A DNA stretch of 37,867 bases from Russula earlei (Eukaryota > Basidiomycota > Agaricomycetes > Russulales > Russulaceae): positions 1 to 37,867 of the forward strand of contig JAGFNK010000506.1 of NCBI GenBank assembly GCA_025769875.1, read 5' to 3'. Position numbers and translations under genes: made by a program. Positions 1-9,687 of the stretch are shown here, in pieces (position 1 is the stretch's first letter; each line of letters opens with the position of its first letter). A model generated the notes under the pieces. The model saw only the letters and a program-made list of their open reading frames with translations. It had not been told where the DNA came from and ran no database searches.

Positions 1-1102
1 TAAGACGTGTCTAGTGATAGCGTCTTCTTCTTCGTTTTCTTCTAAGGCGTATTCTCGTGGCACTTTAGTTAAAACAAGAAAAGGATCTTTATTTGATCTT
101 TATTGAAGCGTTACAAGGGTAGTTCTTACTTTTTAAGAACCGTGCGCAAGATCTATAGTTTCGAGACGGTACCTCTCGATTATTTCGAGAGGGTTAGGGG
201 GAATACGAGGCGTGAAGCAGAAACGAAGTAACTGGGGGTTAAAGCGTATGGTGTCGACTGTATAAGTCGAGTAGTGGCGTAGAGATACGCGGTTACTGTT
301 CTCCTCGAAATGTAAGTAACCATAAGCAAAGGCGAGACGTCCGTCCAAGGAAGTCGTGTACGATAGATAAGCAGAAGGACCCTTCGTAAGCAGGACGGTA
401 AATGGCAGGTAAGGTAATGAGCTTCCTAAACAACGACATATTAAAAATGTAAGCAATACGTCCGAGGGGGAAGTCAGCGTCCGGGGCGTATATCCCGACG
501 TTGGAACAGATGCCGAAGGGGGTTAGGTTGTACTGGGTGGCAAGGGCAGTGTTGGATGGTTCCACAGCAAAAGTGTGGACGATGCGTGCACGAAAGGCGG
601 TCGTGTAAGTGTCTGTGAAGCCGCGACGACTCAACTGGTCTGCGGTAGGGATGCGTCCCAGATAATCTTGATGATTCAAGTCGTGGAGGGGACGCCACTG
701 CTCACGGGAACGATTGGAGGTGGGAAGGACGAAGTACTGGTGAGGGTGAAAGCGAAACGCGGTGCAAGGAGGGCGGTCGAGGAAGCCTTCAGGCAAGGGA
801 GGACGGTCCGCTTGCTGCTGCTCGTTCTGCACTGGAGGGGGAGTGCCGACAGGGACAAATTGGTCAGGAACGGGCTGAGGAATGCTGGGAGACGATGGTG
901 GAGCTGTTGGGGAGTACAGGAGGCTGAGAGGCGAGGATGTGTCGATTGGGTCAATGTCTTCAGTGAGGATGCGAAGGGCAGTGCGTGGGGTAGGTTGCAG
1001 AGGAGAAGGGAGACGCAGGGAAGTGTTGACAATAGTGGGGGAGTTGGGAGTGGACACTTGAGCGTTGGCTGGTCAATACAGGGATGAGAGAGACTGTCCA
1101 GA
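1..1102 (-). mobile_element. 5' internal region of a minus-strand chromovirus, partial, with a gag-position ORF
   Basis: This stretch lies directly inside the 3' end of the minus-strand LTR at 1103-1934, so it is where leader and gag of that element should be. On the minus strand a long frame runs from about 1057 to 293 (about 254 codons). It is rich in Pro, Ser and Thr at its N-terminal half and then becomes more globular. A second frame (456-133) looks like its continuation after a frameshift. The first frame has no ATG at its head; it opens at a GTG after a TGA. No CCHC zinc knuckle or protease motif is visible. A candidate primer-binding site starting TGGACAGTC follows the LTR after two bases, but I cannot match it to a tRNA. 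I read it as a decayed gag-like or accessory ORF. The rest of the element lies beyond the left edge. Confidence 0.45.
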
Positions 1103-1934
1103 TGTCAAGACACGTACTGCTGATCCGTAGTGGACTCAGGAGCAGGTGGGCAAGGTCGGAACAGATGGTACGCGGCGTAGGCGGCGTTGAACAAGAGGAC
1201 GAGCCAAATGACTAAGATGTACCAGATGGGGACTGGTACGTGTAACTGGAGGCAGAGGCGAAGGTTAGAAGCCAGTGCAACGAGGGGGCTTTAAACAAGG
1301 CGGTCGTAGAAGAGTACCTTGGAAGCGAGAGGAGTCTTTAAACTGAGCGGTCGCAGGGGGAGTACCCAGGAAGATGAGAGTATCACAAATGGACAGTCTG
1401 ACGACTGCCATGCTTCATTGGGGCTTATATACAGTAGTACAGGGTCGATTACAAAGCACTGGGACTATTCTAGACTCTTTGGTACCATCCAATAGGACTA
1501 CAGAGGCATAAACTTGCTTATGTCCAAGTTTCAGGCTTACTGAGCGCATTACTGATCATTGTGGAGCGATGACATCATTATGATGTCACTGTGGAGCGCT
1601 TAGTGAGCCTATGAGGTCACTGTGGAGTCGCTCAGTCAGCCATGATGTCATTGGAGCCTTGATGATGTCAGATGATTTATGCAACAGTTTCTAAGAGTTT
1701 GTGCCGCTGTTTCGGGTCCATGGCGGCTGGGTGGCCATGTGGCTGCCACGCGATGATTACCCGATTAGGAAACCGGTGCCTGGTCGTGTTAGAGTGCTTT
1801 TGCAATAGCAATATCTTGTACCACAGGAGGGGTAGCCCAGAAAATGGAAGGGAGTCGGCAATGCAAAGTGAGAGAGGTCTTTCTTGAGTAAAATAGGACA
1901 ATCCTTGGCCAGGACTTGGCCTTGGTTCGTAACA
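1103..1934 (-). repeat. Family A chromovirus LTR, 832 bp, minus orientation (5' LTR of the element to its left)
   Basis: The reverse complement starts TGTTACGAACC and ends TCTTGACA. It matches the plus-strand LTR at 4461-5288 along its length with scattered substitutions, and the interrupted solo LTR at 9688-10923 more distantly. It carries a TATATAAG box and a 19-nt perfect palindrome at 1570-1588. Its outer end at 1934 abuts reverse transcriptase codons of the plus-strand element, and the next five bases (GAAAC) are the expected target duplication. The left flank (CCAGA) differs from GAAAC. This is therefore not a simple solo LTR but the 5' LTR of an element continuing left. Confidence 0.9.
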
Positions 1935-4212
1935 GAAACCAGAGAAATGTGCTTTCCGACAAACCTCTATTAGTTACCTAGGCATCAATATCTCCCAAGG
2001 ACGAATATCCATGGACCAAGACAAGTTAATAGGCATTACAAAGTGGCCTACTCCGACCAATGTTACGGAAGTACAAGCATTTCTAGGATTCTGCAACTTC
2101 TATCGACGATTTATCCACCAATACTCTTGAATAGCACGGCCCTTGTTTAACTTAACAAAGAAAGAAAACCCCTTCAAGTGGGAAGACGATGAAGAACAAG
2201 CATTTCAAAAACTAATCCAAGCATTCACAACGGCCCCAATCCTCATGTTACCTAACCACATGAAACCCTTTCGACTCATCTGCGATGCAAGTGACTTTGC
2301 AGTCGGTGCAATCTTGGAACAACCCGATGAATTTAACAGATATCACCCAGTAGCCTATTTCTCGAAATCCTTGGACCCCGCACAACGAAATTACATGATC
2401 TACGATAAAGAACTCCTTGCTATTGTTTTATCCCTCTGGCACTTCCAACACTACCTTGAAGGCGCTACACACCCCATTGATCTATGGACAGACCACAGTA
2501 ACTTGACATACTTCATGACAAAACAGAAACTCACGAGACAACAAGCCCGATGGGCACTCCTCCTCAGCAATTTCGACTTCACCATCACCCATCACCCAGG
2601 AACTATGAACAAAGCAGATGGTCTGTCCAGGCGGCCAGACTTTAAAGAGGGGATACAAAACGAAAATGATGGAAAGGTGCTCCTAGATGACAAATTAGAG
2701 CAACACGCACCTCTGCTACAGAACCAATCGGCGACCAGGAACTTCGACAACAACTACGATCTAGCAAAGACTATGACCCAGAAGTATCTAACACGTTAGC
2801 AATCATTATAAAGAATGGACCAAGGCGACTATCCAAAGGCTTACAGGACTGGAACCTTGAAGATGGACTAATACTATTCAAAGGAAAAGTCTATATCCCA
2901 AACAACGACACCCTAAGAAAGAAAATTCTAAAACTACACCACAACTCCCTTGCCACTGGGCATCCTGGCCAATGGAAAACTTATGAACTAATCAGCCGAA
3001 ACTATTGGTGGCCAGGAATGCTAACCTATGTCAAAAGTTATGTAGACGGTTGCGCAATTTGCCAAAGTACAAAGAACCGTCCAAAGACAGAAACACCCCT
3101 TGTACCAATTACACCAGCTGGAGAAGTATGGAAAAGCATTACTATGGACTTTATCACGGACCTACTGATTTCACAAGGCTTCGACAGCCTCCTAGTCGTG
3201 GTAGATCGATTCAGTAAAGCAATAATCATTACCCCTTGCCACAAGACAATCACAGCAGATGAAACAGCGACACTAATCATGAACAATGTCTGGAGAAGAA
3301 TAGGGCTCCCAACACAAATAATATCGGACAGAGGCCCTCAATTCGCAGCAAAAGTCACTCAAGAACTATGGAAGAAGTTAAATGTCAAAGTATCATTAAG
3401 CACAGCATATCACCCACAGACAGATGGAGAAACAGAACGGGTTAACCAAGAACTAGAACAATACCTACGAATATTTTGCAACCATCAAGCAGACAATTGG
3501 GCAGAACTAGTTCCCTTTATGGAGTTCGCACATAATGCCAGACAACACAGTGCTACGAACAAACCCCTGTTTGAAGTCTGGTATGGCTTTAACCCAACAT
3601 TTGCTCCGCCCCTTGCCTTTACATCAAAGTTCCCTTCAATCCAAGAAAGACTATCAAGACTAAACCAACTCAGAGAAGAAGTAGCTGCCTCCCTGAACCG
3701 AAGCAACAGAAATCATGAAGCCATCAGGACCTCAATCCTCCACATTTCGTTTTAAAGAAGGGGATCAAGTATGGCTGGAAGCCACGAATCTATGAACCAC
3801 TCACCCAAAAGCAAAACTAGCCCCTCAACGCTATGGGCCATTCAAACTCACCACTGCCTATCCAGTAAACGTTTGCCTCGAACTACCAAAGTCTTGGAAG
3901 ATACACCCGGTTTTTCACCACTCCCTGATTAAACCTTACAAAGAAACCATTGCCCATGGTCCTAATTTTTCAAACCCGCCACCAATATTAGTCGAAGGGG
4001 AAGAACAATACGAAGTAGAGCAGATCCTAAACTCTCAGCTCTCCCCAAACCGCAAAGGAATCCAATACCTAGTTAAATGGAAAGGGTATACGGTTGCAGA
4101 AAATACTTGGGAACCAGCATCCAACTTATCAAAAGCGCAATCACTTGTTAAAGACTTCCATCGGAAATATCCGAAGGCGCTTAGAACGACTCCCACCAGG
4201 AGTAACCCCTAA
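1935..4212 (+). pseudogene. Chromovirus (Ty3/Gypsy) pol remnant: partial RT, RNase H, integrase, chromodomain
   Basis: The reading begins inside reverse transcriptase (KPEKCAF, then YLGINIS, then [11 protein letters not shown] at 2083-2115). An in-frame TGA sits at about 2128. RT-type RNase H follows (CDASDFAVGAILEQ near 2281-2322; WTDHSNLTYF; the ADGLSRRPDF linker). A frame change near 2785 leads into integrase with an HHCC zinc finger (H..H, GCAIC) and the DDE core: D in TMDFITD, D in ISDRGPQF, E in GETERVNQ, all present. Another frame change near 3730 and a stop near 3793 precede GDQVWLEATNL. A C-terminal chromodomain (EVEQILNSQ...YLVKWKGYTVAENTWEP, about 4010-4130) ends with a stop at 4210-4212. 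The chromodomain places it among chromoviruses, whose integrase tail is thought to target histone marks. Gag, protease and most of RT are cut off by the insertion ending at 1934. It cannot encode active proteins. Confidence 0.92.
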
Positions 4213-4446
4213 ACCAACAACTCTCATCATGACCTCTGTTGATGACTACCTTTATCCTTGTTACCAACAAACTTTTCAGAGAACTCCTGCTGATCACATG
4301 CACTCAATCGACCACAGCTATCCCCAAAGCAATCCATAGAACAAGGGAGAACTCCCCACGAACGAACAGACTTCGACTTTTCATATGCAAACTACTCCAC
4401 CTTCCAAAGAAACAGACCCCTACTGTTGCAGGAGCAACGAGTCTAT

Positions 4447-4460
4447 AAAGAGGGGATGAA
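4447..4460 (+). other. Polypurine tract of the family A chromovirus
   Basis: The purine-rich run AAAGAGGGGATGAA ends exactly where the 3' LTR begins with TGTTATGAACC. This is the expected position for the plus-strand DNA primer of an LTR retrotransposon. Confidence 0.75.
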
Positions 4461-5288
4461 TGTTATGAACCAAGGCCAAGTCCTGGCCGAGGATTGTCCT
4501 ATTTTACTCAAGAAAGACCTCTCTCACTTTGCATTGCCGACTCCCTTCCATTTTCTGGGCTATCCCTCCTGCGGTACAAGATATTGCTATTGCAAAAGCA
4601 CTATAACACGACCAGGCACCCGTTTCCTAATCGGGTAATCATCGCGTGGCAGCCACATGGCCACCCAGCCACCATGGACCCGAAACAGCGGCACAAACTC
4701 TTAGAAACTGTTGCATAAATCATCTGACATCATCAAGGCTCCAATGACATCATGGCTGACTGAGCGACTCCACAGTGACCTCATAGGCTCACTAAGCGCC
4801 CCACAGTGACATCATAATGATGTCATCACTCCACAATGATCAGTAATGCGCTCAGTAAGCCTGAAACTTGACACAAGCAAGTTTATGCCTCTGTAGTCCT
4901 ATTGGATGGTACCAAAGAGTCTAGAATAGTCCCAGTACTTTGTAATCGACCCTGTACACTGTATATAAGCCCCAATGAAGCATGGCAGTCGTCAGACTGT
5001 CCATTTGTGATACTCTCATACTCCTGGGTACTCCCCTGCGACCGCTCAGTTTAAAGACTTCCCTCGCCTTCAAGGTACTCTTCAACAACCGCCTTGCCTA
5101 AAGCCCCTCGCTGCACTGGCCTCCAGTCTTCACCTCTGCCTCTTGCAACACTTACCAGTCCCCATCTGGTACCTCCTTGTCGTTTGGCTCATCCTCCTGT
5201 TCAACGCCGCCTTCGCCGTGTATCATCTGTTCCGACCCTTGCCCACCTGCTCCTGAGTCCTTAGTGATCAGCAGTACATGTCTTGACA
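4461..5288 (+). repeat. 3' LTR of the plus-strand family A chromovirus, 828 bp
   Basis: It starts TGTTATGAACC straight after the polypurine tract and ends TCTTGACA. It contains a TATATAAGCCCC promoter box near 4962. U3 carries repeated CCACAGTGAC motifs and the palindrome at 4807-4825. The five bases after it (AGAAC) are the presumed target duplication, but the matching left copy has been lost with the 5' end of this element. It forms an inverted pair of about 830 bp with 1103-1934. Confidence 0.93.
4807..4825. promoter_or_regulatory. 19-nt perfect palindrome in LTR U3, possible bZIP-type operator
   Basis: TGACATCATAATGATGTCA is self-complementary around a central A. The same perfect palindrome is present in the inverted LTR (1570-1588), and an imperfect version is in the solo LTR near 10442. 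TGACATCA resembles half-sites of ATF/CREB-like bZIP factors; binding is inference. It lies upstream of the TATA box among repeated CCACAGTGAC motifs, as expected of an LTR enhancer. Confidence 0.45.
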
Positions 5289-5293
5289 AGAAC

Positions 5294-5610
5294 CTCCCTT
5301 GTGTCATTGACCAGTCCCAGAATGATGCTCCTATGGGAGCACCCTCCCACTTCCCACAAATGTTTTCTGACAATGCTGGTACCCCTAACACCCCTCTCAC
5401 ACCTGTGTGTATGACCAAGGTGCAATGACACCAGCTCCAGAAACACCAACACATCTGCAAACATTGTGGCACCAAGGGTCATTGGAACAAAGACTGCATC
5501 AGACCCCACACCCACTGCAGTGGTCAGGAAGATTGCATTCTGAGAAGAACTCATCGGAATTACAGGGGTTTCTGCCCCAACGCAATGGGTCCTTGAGGGG
5601 TTTGGCCAGA
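5294..5610 (+). pseudogene. Gag nucleocapsid remnant with a CCHC zinc knuckle (second Gypsy element)
   Basis: At 5456-5497 the frame reads CKHCGTKGHWNKDC, an intact C-x2-C-x4-H-x4-C knuckle that binds RNA in Gag nucleocapsid. A further Cys/His-rich stretch (HTHCSGQEDC) follows, and the frame closes near 5597. Upstream the coding frame cannot be followed reliably. It is separated from the integrase remnant at 6291 by about 700 bp without coding signal, so protease and reverse transcriptase are missing. It probably belongs to the same degraded chromovirus as 6291-7391, but this is inferred from order and orientation only. Confidence 0.6.
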
Positions 5611-6290
5611 AGGTGATGGGGATGACCTCCATAAGTTGGGCCCTGAGACAGATTAGTTCGGAGAACTAAGCATGAGGAGGGCATGATGTTGTGATCTACC
5701 CTTCTGCTGGTTCATCACTAACCCCTTGTTTCCTTGCTATCATTTTCTACTGTCACCCTCATCCCCTCAGTTACCGTTTCATCCCTTGATGCTGATAGTT
5801 CCTTATTGTTTCACTTGTTGTGTTTCATCTATTGTTTGAGCTCTTTTTGCTACTGGTTCAGTGTTATCTATTGTCCCGCATATAGTACTGTATAGCCTCA
5901 CTAGACACATAGAAGCTGGGGAATGCCCCAAGCTTAGCTTTGTCCCATTTCCTGTCACATCCCTTGCCCTGTACCCCCTCTCAATCACAACTTGCTTGTG
6001 CTGGCTTACACTCTGCTTGACCTGAGCTCATCACAAGGGACCTTTGTGTTCCTCTTCCTCTGTTTCTCTCTCATTGCCCTCCTCTTCTGTAAAACCAGAA
6101 GATTGACTCCATCTGTGGATTAGGTCATTCTTGACTTAATCTTGAGACACTAAACCTTTGAACCAGTCTTTTTGAGCTGGTCCCCATTGAACCCCTGAAC
6201 CAAGTCACAGGGACTTGGCCCCACTGAACCCTGAGCTAATGCTCCAACAGCCACAATGCTGTAACAACAGAACCCATAGGGGACTTCAAA
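5611..6290. other. Gene-free stretch between gag and integrase remnants
   Basis: No sustained coding frame, splice-consistent exon, LTR terminus or hairpin was found. It occupies the place where protease, RT and RNase H would lie in a chromovirus. It is pyrimidine-rich on the plus strand. The simplest reading is an internally deleted and diverged element. Confidence 0.4.
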
Positions 6291-7391
6291 CTAAGAAAAC
6301 AGCTATGCTCCAGTAAGGAGTATGACCTGGAGGTCAAAATAGCCTTAGAAACCATCCTAAAGAATGGCCCCCATCACCTCATAAAAGGCCTACAAGACTG
6401 GAACCTAGAAGATGGACTAATCCTCTTCAAAGAAAAGGTCTACCTCCCAAAGTCAGAAGCACTGAGATGTATGGTCCTCAAAATACACCATGATTCCTTA
6501 GCCACCAGCCATCCAGGTCAGTGGAAGACCTACAAACTGATAAGTCATAACTACTGGTGGCCAGGGATGTTAACATTTGTCAAGAGTTATGTGGATGGTT
6601 TCACAACATGCCAAAGCACAAAGAACCACCCTACAGTACTGGTGCCTCTAGTCCCTATTACCCTGGCAGGCAAGATATGGGATAGTATTACTATGGACTT
6701 CATTGTTGACCTACCCCTTTCTCAAGGGTACAACAGCCTACTAGTGGTTGTAGACCGCTTTAGCAAAGAAACCATCATCTACCCATGCCATAAGACCATT
6801 ACTGAAGAAGATACCACCTCCCTACTCATGAACAATGTATGGAGATGAGTGGGACTCCTAACCCAGATTATCTCCAACAGAGGGCCCCAGTTCACAGCCA
6901 AAGTTACTCAAGAACTATGGAGAAAACTGAACATCAGATCTTCCCTTAGTATGGCATACCACCCTCAGTAAGACAGAGAGACAGAAAGGGTCAATCAAGA
7001 ACTAGAACAGTACTTGAGGATTTTCTGTAACCATCAACAGGATAACTGGGCTGAGTTAATTCCATTCATGGAGTTTGCCCATAATGCACACACTCATAGT
7101 GCTACCCACAAGGCCCCCTTTGAAGTATGGTATGGTTTTAATCTGACCTTTGCCCCCCCTCTCAGTTTCAACACCAAATTCCCATCTGCCCTTGAATGCC
7201 TGCAACAGTTAGACCAATTCAGGGGCAAGGTTGCAGCTACCCTCTGGCATGCAGCAGCATTAATGGGACAACCCAGTTCCCATTTCCTAAAGTTCCACTT
7301 CAAAGCAGGAGACCTAGTCTGGCTGGAAGCCACTAACCTGAAGACAACACACCCCAAGGCAAAGATAGCCCCTCAATGGTACAGACCTTTC
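6291..7391 (+). pseudogene. Second chromovirus integrase remnant, interrupted at 7391
   Basis: The translation tracks the integrase of the 1935-4212 element: WNLEDGLILFKEKVYLP, then NYWWPGM, TMDFIVDLPLSQG, MNNVWR, RVNQELEQYLRIF, EVWYGFN, and GDLVWLEATNL. Decay is clear. The zinc finger has lost its first cysteine (GFTTC where the other copy has GCAIC). An in-frame TGA lies at 6846-6848 and a TAA at about 6969. The second catalytic aspartate is asparagine (ISNRGPQF against ISDRGPQF). The frame stops abruptly at 7391, where an LTR is inserted, and resumes at 8782. The protein could not catalyse strand transfer. Confidence 0.9.
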
Positions 7392-8781
7392 TGTTGAAGC
7401 TAAAGGAAGCTTTGCTCAGTCTTGTGTGTGAAAGACTGTATTAGTTAGTGATCTAACCTAAAGGAAGCTTTGCTATGTACAGTATTAGTTCTAGAAAAGA
7501 AGTAAGAGAGTGTGGTACTGACCTCAGTCTTGTGTGTGAAAGACTGAGGGAAAAAATGAACGACAACTAATTTTTTTTTGGATAGCACTTTATTAGGTAG
7601 TTATGGGTACAGGCTACCTTAATAAGTGTGAGATAGCGGGAGAAAATAAATTCAGCCCTATCTGACTCGCTGTAGCCGGTGCAGGGACCAGATGTGAGGG
7701 GTGAAATGCATTTATGCACGCCCCCCAGGGTGGCCGGTATGGGGGCAGTGTGGGACTCAGGATATGCTGTTAGATGGCCAAACTTACCATAGCCTCCTAC
7801 CCACTAAAACCTCATGGGTTGAAGATCCAATCATTCAGGAGGTCCATTGTTATCTAAGGACGTGTTCCCAGGTGTCCCTCACTAGCTCGAAGGTCCTTTG
7901 ATTAGTGTTGCGGTGATTTCATTGTTGGTGAGCCTCGTGTTGATGGCAAGAAGCCACCTTGTGTGGGTTTCAATCTTGGATTACTTGTTTGCACCTCATG
8001 ACCCAGATTAGCTGTGCGGCCTCTGAGATTAATATTTGGAGGAGGCAAGTGGCTCCTTTCGGGTTGCGTCCATGGCGGTTCTTGTCATGGTGTGGTTCAT
8101 CATTTTGGTTGGGGAGGGTGAGGCATCAACAGCCTAGTATGGTGCCTAGACGATGTTGGGCCATAGTTGTGGCGCATGTGGCCACATCTCTCTTGCTAGG
8201 GACCAGATGATCCTCTGTTTTGGTGGGTTGGTTTATGTTCTTGGGGACAAAGGACTTTTGTTTTGGGTGGTGAAAGGCAGGCTGGTGGTGGGGGGTTTGG
8301 GTCATGTGTGGTTTCCATGTGGTTGTGGTGGCATAGTATTGGTAGTGACAGTTGGAGGGGAGGGAGGTGGGAGTTGGGTAGGGTGTTCACGGAGGGTGCT
8401 GGTGTTGCTTGTTTGTTGTTGGGGAGCTGGGTAGTTGTATGGTATGAGTTGTGTGTTAATGTGGGAGGAGTTCTCATTGCAGATTATGCTAGCATACATA
8501 GTGATTGTGTTATGTATTGGTTTGGCCAGTCGGCCTGGTGGATGGTGGTTTAGTTGGTGAGGGGGTCATAGTTTTACGAAGGCTCAGATGGGTGGCTCTG
8601 GCCTTGCAGAGCTCACTGTCATCCTCACTGCCTATCCTTGCCCCAGCTTTGCTGTGGGAAAATCCGGACCTGGTGGTGGTCACGGTTCAAGGAGCCCCCA
8701 CGAACGACAACTAATTTGAATATTTACACATATGGTCCAGCTTTGTCATACACACGCCACCGGGTGGCTGCACATCCAACA
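7392..8781. mobile_element. Small solo LTR (about 246 bp without its insert), Copia-like, split by a LINE
   Basis: It begins TGTTGAAGC and ends ATCCAACA, and is flanked by the 5-bp duplication CTTTC at 7387-7391 and 8782-8786. It interrupts the integrase frame: IAPQWYRPF before it continues into the VITSYPVNVCLELPK block after it. Removing the LINE at 7574-8701 and one copy of its duplication leaves a unit of about 246 bp with a TGTTG/CAACA terminal inverted repeat. Internal repeats of AGGAAGCTTTGCT and of CAGTCTTGTGTGTGAAAGACTG are visible in the left part. Length and termini suggest a Copia LTR. No internal domain remains, so it arose by LTR-LTR recombination. Confidence 0.85.
7574..8701 (-). 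mobile_element. 5'-truncated LINE (Tad1-like) 3' end with poly(A) tail
   Basis: It is flanked by a 16-bp direct repeat (7558-7573 and 8702-8717), a typical LINE target duplication. The left copy leads into a run of T, which is the poly(A) tail of a minus-strand element. Reading the minus strand gives the C-terminal region of fungal LINE ORF2: LISEAAQLIWVMRCKQVIQ near 7970-8030, then FELVRDTWEHVL, then a degraded block ending VLVG. Stops and frameshifts break it. It lacks the endonuclease and nearly all of the reverse transcriptase, so it is a dead-on-arrival 5' truncation. The open frames on the plus strand here are antisense to it. Confidence 0.85.
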
Positions 8782-8786
8782 CTTTC

Positions 8787-8909
8787 AAGGTCATCACCTC
8801 ATACCCAGTCAATGTATGCTTGGAACTACCTAAGACATGGAAGATCCATCCTGTCTTCCATAACTCCCTGATTAAACCATACAAAGAGACCATAGCCCAT
8901 GGCCCCAAC
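8787..8909 (+). pseudogene. Continuation of the second chromovirus integrase C-terminus
   Basis: The codons resume with VITSYPVNVCLELPK, WKIHPVFHNSLIKPYKETIAHGPN, matching the block near 3850-3970 of the other element. It ends at 8909, where a sequence starting TGTCATGAACC begins. The chromodomain and own 3' LTR of this element are therefore not seen downstream. Confidence 0.88.
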
Positions 8910-9386
8910 TGTCATGAACCATTTCCCAGAGAGGGCCCTTGAAGGACCCTTCCTTAGTAGAGGAAATCCAGCCCCTATGGTGCCACCCTGTTTCCATGGA
9001 CAAAAGGGGTGAGTAGAGGTGTCCACAATATCACATGCACATTGTCACGTGAGCGATTCTTGGCACAATCGACATACAGCAAGCCTCACTTAATGGCAAC
9101 CCTTTTAGCAATAAAGGACAGTATTATAGCCCCCCTAAGGACCCTTTATGATGACCCTAAGTGCTCTAAAAGAAGCACTAACAAGATACTAAAAGCCCTA
9201 CGATGTGTTATTAGACTAACTCTAATAACCTTAGAACAAACTGTAAAGCGATACTAAGGACCTTAATAGAAGTATTAGGGTTGACTCTAAGGACCCTGAT
9301 AGAACTATATAAGGGGCCTTATAGGCAACTCTATTCCCTGAACCAAACTACAAGTCCTCAAATAACCAGCCCTAAACTAACTAACA
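8910..9386 (+). repeat. Probable chromovirus LTR of a third family, about 477 bp
   Basis: It opens TGTCATGAACC, similar to the family A start TGTTATGAACC, just where the integrase frame is cut. It has a TATATAAGGGGCC box near 9308 and can be closed at CTAACA (9386). Several CTAAGGACC-like short repeats lie in its middle. No 5-bp duplication was found (CCAAC on the left, GCAAA on the right), so the right border is uncertain and the LTR may be truncated by the next one. Confidence 0.5.
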
Positions 9387-9687
9387 GCAAATCAGGTGCT
9401 TTGCATGTGCACTAAAGCAGTGAACACATGGATAGTAAAAGCTCTTACTCATCAATAAGAGCCTTCTTACTCAGCAGCTTACTGAGCATGACTGAGCATG
9501 CTTAGCAAGTGTACTCCAATTTATTACTCATCCACCAATTGTGCTTGATAACAAGGTTATGACTTGTTCCCTATTTAGCAGCTCTCTTGTAGTATATAAG
9601 TGCTCAATAAAGTAGCAGACAGTCTTCAGACTGTCCATTTGTTTATGGCACTCTCTACTCCTGGGATACTCCTTTAAGGACTGTCCC

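Noticed and set aside
575..1087. 170-codon plus-strand frame
   Set aside because: It is antisense to the longer minus-strand frame of the chromovirus leader and reflects its Pro/Ser-rich codons read backwards (Gly/Arg/Trp-rich). No domain.
5152..5632. Overlapping frames of about 60-120 codons on the minus strand
   Set aside because: They cross the LTR border at 5288 and lie antisense to the zinc-knuckle frame.
8153..8553. Plus-strand Gly/Val/Trp-rich frames
   Set aside because: Antisense of the LINE tail; composition arises from the T/G-rich complement of the LINE. The minus strand carries the recognisable ORF2 motifs.
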